DNA of 64,000 nucleotides from Curtobacterium sp. PhB115 (GTDB lineage Bacteria; Actinomycetota; Actinomycetes; Actinomycetales; Microbacteriaceae): NCBI RefSeq assembly GCF_003752025.1, contig NZ_RJKR01000011.1, positions 186,001-250,000 of the forward strand, given 5' to 3'. Numbering within the stretch: position 1 is the stretch's first letter; each line of letters starts with the position of its first letter. A model generated the notes under the pieces. The model did no database searches. It saw only the letters and a program-made list of their open reading frames with translations, and was not told the DNA's origin. Below, one piece after another: positions 43,892-53,312 of the stretch. The position numbers and the translations under genes were made by a program.

Positions 43892-44929
43892 ATGGAGAAC
43901 ACCGAACACGTCCTGGTCACCGGCGGCTCCGGCTTCATCGCCGGCCACCTGATCCTGCAGCTGCTCGACGCCGGCCACCGCGTCCGCGCCACCATCCGCT
44001 CGCTCGACCGTGAGTCCGCCGTGCGCGAGGTCCTCGCCGACGCGGGCACGACGGCCGGCGACCGCCTCGAGTTCGTCGCCGCCGACCTGACCGACGACGC
44101 CGGATGGGCAGCGGCCGTGGCGGACATCGACGTCGTGCACCACGTCGCCTCCCCCGTCATGCCCGGCCACGTCGAGGACGAGGACGCCGTCATCCGTCCG
44201 GCGCGCGAGGGCACCCTCCGCGTGCTCCGTGCCGCTCGCGACGCCGGGGTCCGTCGCGTGGTGCTCACCTCGGCCTTCCACGCCGTGAGCTGGGGCCACC
44301 CGCACACCGACCACGTCTTCACCGAGGCGGACTGGACCGTGCTCGACGGCCCGGGCGTCGACGCGTACGGCAAGAGCAAGACCCTCGCCGAGCGGGCCGC
44401 GTGGGCGTTCGCCGAGTCCGAGGTCGGTGCCCCCGAGCTCGTCACGATTCTCCCGGTCGCGGTGATGGGTCCGGCGATGGGGCACGGGGTGTCCGGTGCG
44501 AACCACATCCTGCAGTCGATGCTGAACGGTGCGATGCCGGCGACGCCCCGGCTGTTCATCCCCGTCGTGGACGTCCGCGACGTCGCTGCAGCGCACGTCA
44601 CGGCGACGACGCTGCCGGAGGCCGCCGGGCAGCGGTTCCTGCTGTCGAACGGTCCCGCGCTCGAGATGGCCGAGATCGCCGCAACCCTGCGCGAGCACCT
44701 CGCTGACGACGCCGAGGCGGTCCCGACGCAGACGCTGCCCGACGACGTCGTGCGGGCCGCTGCCGAGACGCAGCCGCAGTTCCGTGCGATGGTGCCCGAC
44801 CTCGGCTACGCCAAGCGCACCTCGAACGAGCGTGCCCGCACCGTGCTCGGCTGGACACCTCGTGATCCGCACGAGGCGATCGTGGCGGCGGCCCGCAGCT
44901 TGCTCGAGAAGGGCCTCACCACCCGGTGA
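43892..44929 (+). CDS. NAD-dependent epimerase/dihydroflavonol-4-reductase-like
   Basis: A 345-residue extended SDR. TGGSGFIAGHLILQLL binds NAD(P); YGKSKTLAERAAW carries the catalytic Tyr and Lys; the context VVHHVASP is typical of the DFR/3-beta-HSD branch. It reduces or oxidises an unidentified carbonyl. A lone gene. Confidence 0.85.
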   Translation: MENTEHVLVTGGSGFIAGHLILQLLDAGHRVRATIRSLDRESAVREVLADAGTTAGDRLEFVAADLTDDAGWAAAVADIDVVHHVASPVMPGHVEDEDAVIRPAREGTLRVLRAARDAGVRRVVLTSAFHAVSWGHPHTDHVFTEADWTVLDGPGVDAYGKSKTLAERAAWAFAESEVGAPELVTILPVAVMGPAMGHGVSGANHILQSMLNGAMPATPRLFIPVVDVRDVAAAHVTATTLPEAAGQRFLLSNGPALEMAEIAATLREHLADDAEAVPTQTLPDDVVRAAAETQPQFRAMVPDLGYAKRTSNERARTVLGWTPRDPHEAIVAAARSLLEKGLTTR

Positions 44930-44944
44930 CGCCTCGCAGTCGGG

Positions 44945-45196
44945 TCAGTAGGTCCCGTCGCGCCGGTCCTGCTGGGTGATCTGCTCCCCCGATGCCGGGT
45001 CGACGCCCGAGCGGGTGGTGGTCGTGGTGCGGCGCCCGCCGAACGCGACGGCGAGGCTGATGATGAGCAGCACGACGCCGGCCGCCATCAGGATGTAGCC
45101 GATCAGGCGGAGGTCGACGCCGGCGAGCTGGATGTTCAGCGCGAAGGCGACGATCGCACCGATGACGATCAGGGCGATGCTGGATCCGATGCGCAT
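44945..45196 (-). CDS. DUF6458 family small membrane protein
   Basis: An 83-residue protein with two helices (SSIALIVIGAIVAFALNIQL; LIGYILMAAGVVLLIISLAV) then a polar Thr/Arg tail. The sequence start MRIGSSIALIVIGAIVAFAL is characteristic of the family. Function unknown. Confidence 0.8.
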   Translation of the reverse strand: MRIGSSIALIVIGAIVAFALNIQLAGVDLRLIGYILMAAGVVLLIISLAVAFGGRRTTTTTRSGVDPASGEQITQQDRRDGTY

Positions 45197-45275
45197 GACG
45201 CAGTCCTCTCGGGTGGTGGGCAGTGCCGGAGACGGTACACGTCGGGCCGCGACGGCGTCAGGGCACCGGCACCCC

Positions 45276-47864
45276 TCAGTCCACGTCCACCTCGGCCCAC
45301 CCGTCGAACCGCCCGATCTCGGTGACCCGCACCACGGCTTCGCCGGCTTCGTCCGAGGCGTCGAGGTCGATCGTCGCCGAGAACCCGAAGTCCTTGTCGC
45401 CCTCCGGGTCGGCGAAGGTCTGTCGTGCCCGCCAGACCCGGGGGTTGGCGGTGGCCCCGGACTGGTCGATCGCCAGGTACGACATGGACCGTGCATCGGC
45501 GTCGGTGCCGATCGCGTCGTGCTCGTCGTAGTACTCCTCGAGCACCAGGTCCCACGCCGACCGGTCGAAGCCTGCGGGCGAGTCGAGCTCCCCGAGCCCG
45601 TCGACGTCGTCGGCGGCGGCGAGCAGCACCCGTTGGAACAGCGCGTTCCGCACGAGCACGGTGAAGGCCCGCACGTTGCCGGTGAGCCGTGCCGGCTGCG
45701 GTGGTGCGATCTCGTCGTGCTCTTCGGAGGCGAGCAGGACGTCCCCGTTGAGGAGCGCCTCCCACTCGTCGACGAGGGACGAGTCCGTCTGCCGCACGAC
45801 CTCGCCGAGCCACTCGATCAGGCCGTCGAGCTCGTCGTTCCGCTGCTCCTCGGTGATGGTCTGGCGCATCGTGCGGTAGGCGTCGGACAGGTACCGGAGC
45901 ACGAGTCCCTCGGAGCGGGTGAGCTGGTAGAAGCGCACGAAGTCCCCGAAGGTCATCGCCCGCTCGTACATGTCCCGGACGACGGCCTTCGGCGACAGCG
46001 CGAAGTCGAGCACCCAGGGCTGTTCGGCGGCGTACGCCTCGTACGCGGCGGTCAGCAGTTCGTCGAGCGGCTTGGGCCAGGTGACCTCTTCGAGGAGCTC
46101 CATCCGTTCCTCGTACTCGATGCCCTCCCGCTTCATCCGGGCGACCTCTTCGCCGCGCTCCTTGAACTGCTGCTGCGACAGGATGGCACGGGGGTCGTCG
46201 AGCGTGGCCTCGACGACGGACACCATGTCGAGGGCGTACGTGGGCGACGAGGGGTCGAGCAGCTCGAACGCGGCGAGCGCGAACGGCGACAGGGGCTGGT
46301 TCAGCGCGAAGTTGGACTGCAGGTCCACGGTGAGCCGGTAGGTCGCCGGCTCGCCGTCGACGCCCGGCACCCGCTCGATGACCTGCGCGTTGACGAGGGT
46401 CCGCGCGATGACGAGTGCGCGTCGGGCCATCGCGAGCTGGCGGGCTCGCGGTTCGTGGTTGTCGAACACGAGTGACCGCACCGACGAGAAGGCGTCTCCG
46501 CCACGGGCGACGACGGAGAGCACCATCGCGTGGGTGATCCGCATCCGCGACACCATCGGCTCCGGTTCCGCGCCGATGAGCCGCTCGAACGATGCCTGCC
46601 CCCAGGAGACGAAGCCCTCGGGGGCCTTCTTCCGCTTGATCTTGCTCTTCTTCTTGGGGTCGTCCCCGGCCTTCGCGACGGCCCGGGCGTTCTCGATGTC
46701 GTGCTCCGGCGCTTCGGCGACGACGTCACCCTCGGTGTCGTACCCGGCCCGTCCCGCACGGCCGGCGATCTGGTGGAACTCGCGCGCTGACAGCTGCCGC
46801 ATCTTCGTGCCGTCGAACTTCGTGAGCCCGGTGAAGAGCACGGACCGGATCGGCACGTTGATGCCGACACCGAGGGTGTCGGTGCCGCAGATGACGGGCA
46901 GCAGCCCGCGCTGCGCGAGCTGCTCGACGAGCCGCCGGTACTTCGGCAGCATGCCCGCGTGGTGCACACCGATCCCGGCGCGGATCAGCCGCGACAGGGT
47001 CTGCCCGAACCCGGCGCTGAACCGGAAGCCGGCGATGGCGTCGGCGATCTGGTCGCGACGTTCACGGGACGCCACCTTCGCCGACATCAACGACTGGGCC
47101 CGTTCGAGCGCGGCAGCCTGGGCGAAGTGCACGATGTAGATCGGCGCCTTGCCCTCGTCCAGCAGCCGTTCGACGGTCTCCTGCACGGGTGTCATCACGT
47201 ACTCGTACTCGAGTGGCACCGGGCGGCTGACCCCGGTCACGCGGGCGGTGGGTCGGCCGGTGCGCCGGGACAGGTCGTCGGCGATGGTGGTGACGTCGCC
47301 CAGGGTGGCCGACATCAGCAGGAACTGCGCGCGTTCGAGCACGAGCAGCGGCACCTGCCAGGCCCATCCGCGGTCGGGGTCGCCGTAGAAGTGGAACTCG
47401 TCCATCACCACGACGTCGACGTCGGCGTCCGGGCCTTCACGCAGAGCCAGGTTCGCCAGGATCTCGGCGGTGCAACAGACGATGGGGGCGTCGCCGTTGA
47501 CGCTGGAGTCACCGGTGACCATGCCGACGTTCTGCGCGCCGAACAGGTCGACGAGCTGGAAGAACTTCTCGGAGACGAGGGCCTTGATCGGTGCCGTGTA
47601 GTAGCTCCGCTTGCCCTCGGCGAGCGCCGCGAAGTGCGCGCCGGCCGCGACGAGCGACTTGCCGGTACCGGTCGGGGTGCTCAGGACGACGTTGGCTCCG
47701 GACACGAGCTCGATGACCGCTTCGTCCTGCGCCGGGTACAGCGGCCGTCCGCCTTCGGCGGCCCAGTCGGCGAACGCCTCGTAGACGGCGTCCGGGTCGA
47801 CCGCGCCGTCCACCGCCGCCGGGATCGCGGCGACGAGCGGGGGCACGGTGGTGACGTCGGTCAT
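45276..47864 (-). CDS. DEFH-box RNA helicase with DUF3516
   Basis: An 862-residue Ski2/HelY-related superfamily-2 helicase. Walker A is TPTGTGKS (63-70), then DEFH (motif II), LLMSATLGD (III), and QIAGRAGRAG (VI). The C-terminal third is DUF3516-like. GGAGG 8 nt upstream sets the ATG at 47864; the much longer open frame upstream is antisense to another gene. It probably remodels structured RNA. Confidence 0.9.
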   Translation of the reverse strand: MTDVTTVPPLVAAIPAAVDGAVDPDAVYEAFADWAAEGGRPLYPAQDEAVIELVSGANVVLSTPTGTGKSLVAAGAHFAALAEGKRSYYTAPIKALVSEKFFQLVDLFGAQNVGMVTGDSSVNGDAPIVCCTAEILANLALREGPDADVDVVVMDEFHFYGDPDRGWAWQVPLLVLERAQFLLMSATLGDVTTIADDLSRRTGRPTARVTGVSRPVPLEYEYVMTPVQETVERLLDEGKAPIYIVHFAQAAALERAQSLMSAKVASRERRDQIADAIAGFRFSAGFGQTLSRLIRAGIGVHHAGMLPKYRRLVEQLAQRGLLPVICGTDTLGVGINVPIRSVLFTGLTKFDGTKMRQLSAREFHQIAGRAGRAGYDTEGDVVAEAPEHDIENARAVAKAGDDPKKKSKIKRKKAPEGFVSWGQASFERLIGAEPEPMVSRMRITHAMVLSVVARGGDAFSSVRSLVFDNHEPRARQLAMARRALVIARTLVNAQVIERVPGVDGEPATYRLTVDLQSNFALNQPLSPFALAAFELLDPSSPTYALDMVSVVEATLDDPRAILSQQQFKERGEEVARMKREGIEYEERMELLEEVTWPKPLDELLTAAYEAYAAEQPWVLDFALSPKAVVRDMYERAMTFGDFVRFYQLTRSEGLVLRYLSDAYRTMRQTITEEQRNDELDGLIEWLGEVVRQTDSSLVDEWEALLNGDVLLASEEHDEIAPPQPARLTGNVRAFTVLVRNALFQRVLLAAADDVDGLGELDSPAGFDRSAWDLVLEEYYDEHDAIGTDADARSMSYLAIDQSGATANPRVWRARQTFADPEGDKDFGFSATIDLDASDEAGEAVVRVTEIGRFDGWAEVDVD

Positions 47865-47912
47865 GGCCCCATCCTCCCAGGCTGCGGTGACCAGGTGGTC
47901 GGGCATGTCGGC

Positions 47913-47927
47913 CGGGAGGCGCGGCTC
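47913..47927. repeat. Single repeat copy between helicase and LLM genes
   Basis: GGGAGGCGCGGCTCC lies in the 87-bp divergent gap, just before the TAGACT promoter box of the next gene. Confidence 0.5.
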
Positions 47928-47951
47928 CATACGCGCGCATAGACTCGCGTC

Positions 47952-48962
47952 ATGCGCGAACTCGGCTTCCTCACCTTCGTCCCGAACCACGGCGGCACGG
48001 CGGGTGCGGCGAGGGCCCTGCAGGACGGTCTCCGGCTGTTCGAGACGGCCGAGACCCTCGGCTACGGCACGGGATGGGTGCGTGGCCGTCACTTCGAGCC
48101 GTTCCTGACGAGCCCGATGACGTTCTTCGCCGCCGCGGCCCAGCGCACGAGCACCATCGCCTTCGGCACGGCGGTCCTCGGCATGCGCTACGAGGACCCG
48201 GTGCGCCTCGCCGAGGACGCCAGCACCGTCGACCTGCTGAGCGGCGGCCGGGTCCAGCTCGGCATCAGCACGGGCATCGCCGGGTACGGGCCGATCCTCG
48301 ACCCGGTGTTCGGCGGCTCGGAGCGGAGCTTCCGTGACGAGGCCGAGGCCCGCGCCGCTCGGCTGCTCGAGGTGCTCGACGGCGATCCGCTCGGCAGTGC
48401 CGGCAAGGGCTACGAGAGCATCCCGGCCGGGGCGGACCTGACCCTGCAGCCGCTCAGCCCCGGTCTCCGCGACCGCGTGTGGTGGGGCGGCGGCAGCATG
48501 GGCACCGCGGTCCGCACCGCCGAGAAGGGGCTGCTGCTGCACTGCTCGACCCTGAACACCGAGGACACCGGCGCCCCGTTCGCCGAGGCGCAGGCGGACC
48601 AGATCACGGCGTACCGGCAGCGGTTCGCCGAGCTGCACCCCGACCGCACGCCGAAGGTCGCCGTCGGTCGCATCGTCGTCCCGCTGCTCGACGACCACGA
48701 CCGAGCCGTCCACGAGGAGTTCCTCACCGGCTACGCCTCCGGCATGGACGACGAGGGTCGCCCGCTCTCCGGTCCGCCCTTCCGGTTCAGCAAGGTCCTG
48801 TCCGGCGAGCCTGCGGCCATCGTCGACGCACTGCTCGCCGACCCCGCGGTCACGGCGACCGACGAGCTCGTGATCACCCTGCCCGCGAACGGGGACGTGG
48901 CCGCACACGAGCGGATCCTGCGCATCGTCGCCGAGGAGATCGCGCCGGCGTTGCGGGCCTGA
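47952..48962 (+). CDS. Luciferase-like FMN/F420-dependent monooxygenase
   Basis: A 336-residue (beta/alpha)8 flavin-dependent oxidoreductase. It begins GFLTFVPNHGG and carries the family's TIAFGTAVLGMRYEDPVRLAED and LLSGGRVQLGISTG strands. TAGACT (47940-47945) ends 6 nt before the ATG; it appears leaderless. A paralogue lies at 59767. Substrate unknown. Confidence 0.87.
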   Translation: MRELGFLTFVPNHGGTAGAARALQDGLRLFETAETLGYGTGWVRGRHFEPFLTSPMTFFAAAAQRTSTIAFGTAVLGMRYEDPVRLAEDASTVDLLSGGRVQLGISTGIAGYGPILDPVFGGSERSFRDEAEARAARLLEVLDGDPLGSAGKGYESIPAGADLTLQPLSPGLRDRVWWGGGSMGTAVRTAEKGLLLHCSTLNTEDTGAPFAEAQADQITAYRQRFAELHPDRTPKVAVGRIVVPLLDDHDRAVHEEFLTGYASGMDDEGRPLSGPPFRFSKVLSGEPAAIVDALLADPAVTATDELVITLPANGDVAAHERILRIVAEEIAPALRA

Positions 48963-48964
48963 CA

Positions 48965-49048
48965 GCGGATCAGGACATCCGGCTGGGCTCAGATCGAGGT
49001 GGTTGGTCTCGAGAGCCCGGCCGGATGACCATCTCGTCCCTGATCCGC
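48965..49048. repeat. Nested palindrome downstream of the LLM gene
   Basis: The outer perfect 10-bp arms GCGGATCAGG / CCTGATCCGC (48965-48974 with 49039-49048) enclose inner 15-bp arms CATCCGGCTGGGCTC / GAGCCCGGCCGGATG (48976-48990 with 49013-49027, one mismatch). It starts 3 nt after the stop codon and may end transcription. Confidence 0.7.
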
Positions 49049-49199
49049 ACGGGATGGTGGGACCATCGTTCCACCTACCGAGCGGTTTGTCACACGAACC
49101 GCGCGCGTCGGACGCAAGAACGTGATCTTCCGTCACTCGTTTCGCCGAGTCCGCACGAAGTCAGGGCGAAGTCCGTCAACCGGTTCGCCGGAAGGTCCG

Positions 49200-49239
49200 A
49201 AAAACGAATGCGCCCCCGCGCGGACGCGGGGACGCATTC
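49200..49239 (-). terminator. Strong Rho-independent terminator
   Basis: A 15-bp stem (49206-49220 with 49225-49239, one mismatch) and tetraloop are followed on the minus strand by CGTTTTTCGG, a run of five U. It lies 166 nt after the GH3 stop, too far for a simple short 3' UTR. Confidence 0.8.
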
Positions 49240-49350
49240 TGGACGCACCGGGATCGCCAGGGCTCCATCGGCCGGATCAGGAGACCGAGTCGCACTACCA
49301 GCGACCCCGTAGTCGGTGCGTGCGCCGACGGTAACCAGCCGACTGGCGCA
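49200..49350 (-). ncRNA. Candidate structured small RNA
   Basis: A TAACAT box (49356-49361, minus strand) is followed by ~150 nt ending in the U-tailed terminator. Internal complementary arms include GTGCGCC / GGCGCAC and GTCGC / GCGAC. The only frame through it would read across the terminator stem, so a protein is unlikely. It could instead be a long GH3 3' UTR. I do not recognise a known RNA family. Together with the palindrome region, it fills the 442-bp gap 48963-49404. Confidence 0.4.
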
Positions 49351-49404
49351 CATCGATGTTACTGAATGGACCTTGCGCCTGCGCGGAAACCGGACGATTC
49401 GATC

Positions 49405-51873
49405 TCACTCCATTTCGAGGGACGCGCTCCCGGCCTCGTCCGAGACCGACGCGCCGACGTGCAGTTCGAAGGTCCCGGGCTCGTACTGCCAGGCACCGTC
49501 CCAGTGCGCGAACGCCCGTGCGGGGACCTCGATGGACACCTCGGTCGACGCACCGGCACCGAGCCGGACCGGGGCGAACCCGACGAGCCAGCGCACCGGA
49601 CGGTCCACCGCGGACGACGCCCGCGAGGCGTAGACCTGCACGACGTGCTTGCCGGCGCGCTGCCCGGTGTTGGCGACCGTCGCGGTGACGATGACCGCGT
49701 CCCCCTCGGACACGGTCGGCGTCGCAGCGACACCGTCGATGGTCCAGGTCGTGTAGCCGAGGCCGTGACCGAACGGGTACGCAGGCTCGGTACCGGCACG
49801 GAGCCAGGCGCGGTAGCCGATGTGCACGCCCTCGTCGTACGACACCTTCCCGTCGACCGGGGTGACGTCCAGCACGGGCACGTCCGCCATCGCGACCGGC
49901 CACGTGGTGGGCAGGCGACCACCGGGCTCCTGCGCGCCGGTGAGCACGTCGGCGAGGGCGTTGCCGTACTCCTGCCCGCCGAACCAGGTGAGCAGGACCG
50001 CGGCGACGTCGTCCCGCCACGGCATCTCGACCGGCGAACCGGCGTTCACGACGACGACCGTGTTCGGGTTCGCCGCGGCGACGGCCCGCACCAGGTCGTC
50101 CTGGTGTCCGGGCAGTGCGAGGGACGAGCGGTCGTAGCCCTCGGACTCGACCTTCGAGTTCGTGCCGACCACGACCACCGCGACGTCGGCGTCACGGGCA
50201 GCGTCCACGGCCGCGGCGATGAGCACCGACGGGTCCTCGTCGGACGGCTCGGTGCCGAACTGGTAGGCGAGCACCCCGCCGAGCGTCTCGTCCTGGATGA
50301 CGTCGTACTCGATGCGGATCGCGACCTCTTGTCCCGCGGTCACCGAAACCGGTACCGAGCGCGCCGGCGGGTTGAGGAACGCCGCGCCGAGCTGGTCGCC
50401 CTCGAAGGGGACGTCCTCGTCGAGCACGAGATCGCCGTCGATCCACATCCGCGACCGGCCCGCCGCGCCGATGCCGATCCGGACGGTGCCGGTGGACTCG
50501 GCCGTGTAGGTCGTGGTGATGTCGAGCCGGTCAGCGTCGCGGGTGGGAGCGTCGCCACCGAACCAGAACAGGGCGGTGGCACGACGGTCCTCGACGTACA
50601 GCTCCTCGCCGTCCTTGACGAAGGCGACGCGGGCTCCGGGCTCGCCGGTGCCGGGGTTCGTGATGGTGGACAGCGGGAACTCCGCGATGCCCTCCTGCAC
50701 GACGGCGCCGATCGCGTAGTCGACCGTGGCACCCGGGAACGCCGAACGGATGCCGTCCAGCGGTGACACGACCTGCGACGGCACGACCGTGGCCGAGCCA
50801 CCGCCCTGCGTGCGGGCCTGGTCGGCGTTGTGGCCGATGACGGCGACGCGGGCGACCGCCGGCGCATCGAGCGGCAGGATGCCGGTGTTGCGGACGAGGA
50901 CGGTGCCCTCGGCCTCGGCCTCGCGGACGAACGCGACGCCGTCCTCGACGCGCACGGGCTGCGCGGCCACGGGCTCGAAGCCCTCGAGTGCGCCGACGCG
51001 GGCGGCAAGGGTCAGGATGCGACGGACCTTCCGGTCGATCGCGGCCTCGGGCACGGAGCCGTCACGCACCGCGGCGAGCAGCGGGCCCTCGCTCCACCAC
51101 GGGTTCGGTCCGGGCATCGCGACGTCCTGCGACGCCGTCGCCGAGTCCACCGAACGCACACCGGTCCAGTCGGACACGACGATGCCGTCGAAGCCCCACT
51201 CCGAGTTCAGCGGCGTCTCGAGCAGCTCGTTCTCGGACGCGGTGACACCGTTGATCGAGTTGTACGACGACATGATCGCCCAGGCGTGCGCCTCGGTCAC
51301 GGCCTTCTCGAACGCGAGCAGGTACAGCTCGCGCAGGGCCCGGTCAGACACCTCGGTCGACGCGGTGAAGCGGTCGGTCTCGTAGTCGTTCGCGATGTAG
51401 TGCTTCGGGGTCGCGGCCACGCCGTTCTCCTGCACACCGTCGACGTACGACGCCGCGAGGTCACCGGTCAGGACCGGGTCCTCACTGAACGCCTCGAAGT
51501 GCCGGCCGCCGAGCGGCGAGCGGTGCAGGTTGATGGTCGGGCCGAGGACGACGTCGACGCCCTTGCGGCGTGCCTCGACGGCTGCTGCGGCGCCGTAGCG
51601 CTTCGCGATCGCGCGGTCCCAGGACGCCGACAGCGCGGTCGCCGAGGGCAGGTTCAGCGACGGGTCGCGCTCGTCCCAGACCTCGCCACGGACGCCGGAG
51701 GGGCCGTCCGACATCAGGATCCGGCGCAGCCCGATCTTCTCGATCGGCCAGGTGGTCCAGAAGTCACGCCCGGTCAGGAGCTGCACCTTCTCGTCGGTGG
51801 TCAGCTGGTCGACGAGCGCGTCGATGCGCTCGGCCGTACTGGAGGCAGCGGTCACGTCGTTCACGGTGGTCAC
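49405..51873 (-). CDS. GH3 beta-glucosidase with PA14 insert
   Basis: An 822-residue cytosolic glycoside hydrolase. The TIM barrel carries the nucleophile Asp235 in IVVSDWTGV and KHYIANDYE nearby. The second alpha/beta domain is split by a PA14-like insert (~400-540, TATVRIGI-like strands, RSRMWIDGDLVL). A C-terminal fibronectin-III-like domain ends the protein. It lies 39 bp after the MFS gene in the same direction, so transporter and hydrolase act on the same beta-glucoside. Confidence 0.92.
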   Translation of the reverse strand: MTTVNDVTAASSTAERIDALVDQLTTDEKVQLLTGRDFWTTWPIEKIGLRRILMSDGPSGVRGEVWDERDPSLNLPSATALSASWDRAIAKRYGAAAAVEARRKGVDVVLGPTINLHRSPLGGRHFEAFSEDPVLTGDLAASYVDGVQENGVAATPKHYIANDYETDRFTASTEVSDRALRELYLLAFEKAVTEAHAWAIMSSYNSINGVTASENELLETPLNSEWGFDGIVVSDWTGVRSVDSATASQDVAMPGPNPWWSEGPLLAAVRDGSVPEAAIDRKVRRILTLAARVGALEGFEPVAAQPVRVEDGVAFVREAEAEGTVLVRNTGILPLDAPAVARVAVIGHNADQARTQGGGSATVVPSQVVSPLDGIRSAFPGATVDYAIGAVVQEGIAEFPLSTITNPGTGEPGARVAFVKDGEELYVEDRRATALFWFGGDAPTRDADRLDITTTYTAESTGTVRIGIGAAGRSRMWIDGDLVLDEDVPFEGDQLGAAFLNPPARSVPVSVTAGQEVAIRIEYDVIQDETLGGVLAYQFGTEPSDEDPSVLIAAAVDAARDADVAVVVVGTNSKVESEGYDRSSLALPGHQDDLVRAVAAANPNTVVVVNAGSPVEMPWRDDVAAVLLTWFGGQEYGNALADVLTGAQEPGGRLPTTWPVAMADVPVLDVTPVDGKVSYDEGVHIGYRAWLRAGTEPAYPFGHGLGYTTWTIDGVAATPTVSEGDAVIVTATVANTGQRAGKHVVQVYASRASSAVDRPVRWLVGFAPVRLGAGASTEVSIEVPARAFAHWDGAWQYEPGTFELHVGASVSDEAGSASLEME

Positions 51874-51912
51874 GGTGGTCGGTCCTTTCGTTCAGAGCCT
51901 GGGGAAGCGTGG

Positions 51913-53181
51913 TCAGCGCACGCCGCGGATGCGGGACACCGAGACGATGCCGAGCAGTCCGACGACGGCGCCGGTGATGAAGAAGCCGCTGTACCCGCCG
52001 GTGAGCGCGATCACGCCGGGGGCGGAAGCGGGGACGATCGACTGAGGCAGGGCCTGCGCGATGTTCACCACGCCGAGGTCCTTCGCGTTGTCCTCGTCGG
52101 AGGGCAGCACGTCGGTGATGAGCGCCAGGTCGACCGCGTAGAAGACACCCATGCCGGCACCCATCACGAACTCGCCGACCAGGACCATGCCGAGCGAGGG
52201 CGCGAGCGCGATGATGACCAGCCCGACCACGCCGACGATGCCGGCGACCGCGACGAACAGCTTGCGGCGCCCGAGCTTGTCGGACAGCCACCCGGCCACG
52301 AGCGAGGTGAGCACGATGCCGACGACGTTCCAGAGCGTGCCTTGGAAGACGGCGTTCGCGACGTGCTCCGACTCCACGCCGATGTCGTCGCGCAGGAAGT
52401 ACGTCAGGTAGCTCACCGCCGTGTACTGCGCGGCGACCATCAGGAAGCGGGTGAGCCAGGCCCAGCCGAGGTCCGGGTGCTTCACGGGGTTGAACACGAA
52501 GGAACCGAAGAGTGCGCCGATGCCGAGGCGCGAGGTCGGGCGGTTCGTGAGGACCCGGTCGCGGAACAGCAGCGCGTAGACGATGACGACCGCGGATCCG
52601 ATCACCCCGGGGACGATCATCTGCGTCGCCGAGCTCGCGAAGAGCTGCACGATGAAGGTACCGCCGACGAGCGCGAGGTTCTGCGCGAGCCCGAGCAGCG
52701 CCGCGACCCGGCCGCGCTGCGAGCGCGTGACGTGGTCGGGCATGACGGCCGTCAGGGCGGCGATCGTCGCGTTGTAGGCGATCTGCGCGACGCCCCACGC
52801 GATGACCAGCACGACGGTGGAGGTGGTCGTCGCGACGACCACGAGGCCCGCGAAGCCGACCACGGTGCCACCGATGATCCACGGACGACGCATGCCGAGC
52901 CTCCCGGCAGTGCGGTCGCTGAAGCGACCGGCCAGGGGGTTGGCGACCATCGCGGCGAACGCGCCGACGCCGAGCGCCAGGCCGAGCACGCCCGCTTGGT
53001 TGTCCGGCGCGATCTCGGCGACCTTGAGCGCCATGGCGACCAGCACCGGCGGCAGCAGGGCGATGTACAGGCCGAGCATGGCGATCGGCATGCCGAGCGT
53101 GTACATGAGCGGGTTCCCCCGGCCGCGCGTGGGTGCGACGGCAGTCGGGGTGTCGTTGACGGTCAGGGCGTCGTTGGCCAC
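51913..53181 (-). CDS. MFS glycoside transporter (GPH/SLC45-like)
   Basis: A 422-residue, 12-helix carrier with SDRTAGRLGMRRPWIIGG loop, as in sucrose/glucoside symporters, and NPVKHPDLGWAWLTRF. GTG at 53181 (AGAGG upstream) is chosen; the longer frame is unsupported. It is upstream of the GH3 gene and divergent from TetR at 53313. It is a paralogue of the MFS gene at the left window edge. Confidence 0.88.
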   Translation of the reverse strand: MANDALTVNDTPTAVAPTRGRGNPLMYTLGMPIAMLGLYIALLPPVLVAMALKVAEIAPDNQAGVLGLALGVGAFAAMVANPLAGRFSDRTAGRLGMRRPWIIGGTVVGFAGLVVVATTTSTVVLVIAWGVAQIAYNATIAALTAVMPDHVTRSQRGRVAALLGLAQNLALVGGTFIVQLFASSATQMIVPGVIGSAVVIVYALLFRDRVLTNRPTSRLGIGALFGSFVFNPVKHPDLGWAWLTRFLMVAAQYTAVSYLTYFLRDDIGVESEHVANAVFQGTLWNVVGIVLTSLVAGWLSDKLGRRKLFVAVAGIVGVVGLVIIALAPSLGMVLVGEFVMGAGMGVFYAVDLALITDVLPSDEDNAKDLGVVNIAQALPQSIVPASAPGVIALTGGYSGFFITGAVVGLLGIVSVSRIRGVR

Positions 53182-53258
53182 TGCAACCTCTTCTCGGGTG
53201 CGCCGCCTGCGTCGGCGACTCGCACGCCTTCCTCGGCGGCTCGTGCCACCGTAACACC

Positions 53259-53281
53259 AAAACCAACCACGGCTAGGTTTT
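53259..53281. promoter_or_regulatory. Candidate TetR operator AAAACC-N11-GGTTTT
   Basis: The arms are perfect 6-mers. The dyad lies between the divergent MFS and TetR starts, 19 bp upstream of the TetR -10 box TACAGT (53301-53306). Confidence 0.5.
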
Positions 53282-53312
53282 CTGGGTGCACTCTGGGCGG
53301 TACAGTCCTGCC

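Noticed and set aside
47865-49136. Upstream extension of the helicase frame
   Set aside because: It runs antisense through the LLM gene; a good ribosome site and start exist at 47864.
49090-49353. 87-codon ORF on the minus strand
   Set aside because: It would be translated through a strong terminator stem and has no recognisable protein pattern; a small RNA is a better reading.
49240-49404. tRNA, 4.5S RNA or 6C RNA
   Set aside because: No T-loop GGTTCGA, SRP tetraloop region or C-rich twin loops could be identified.
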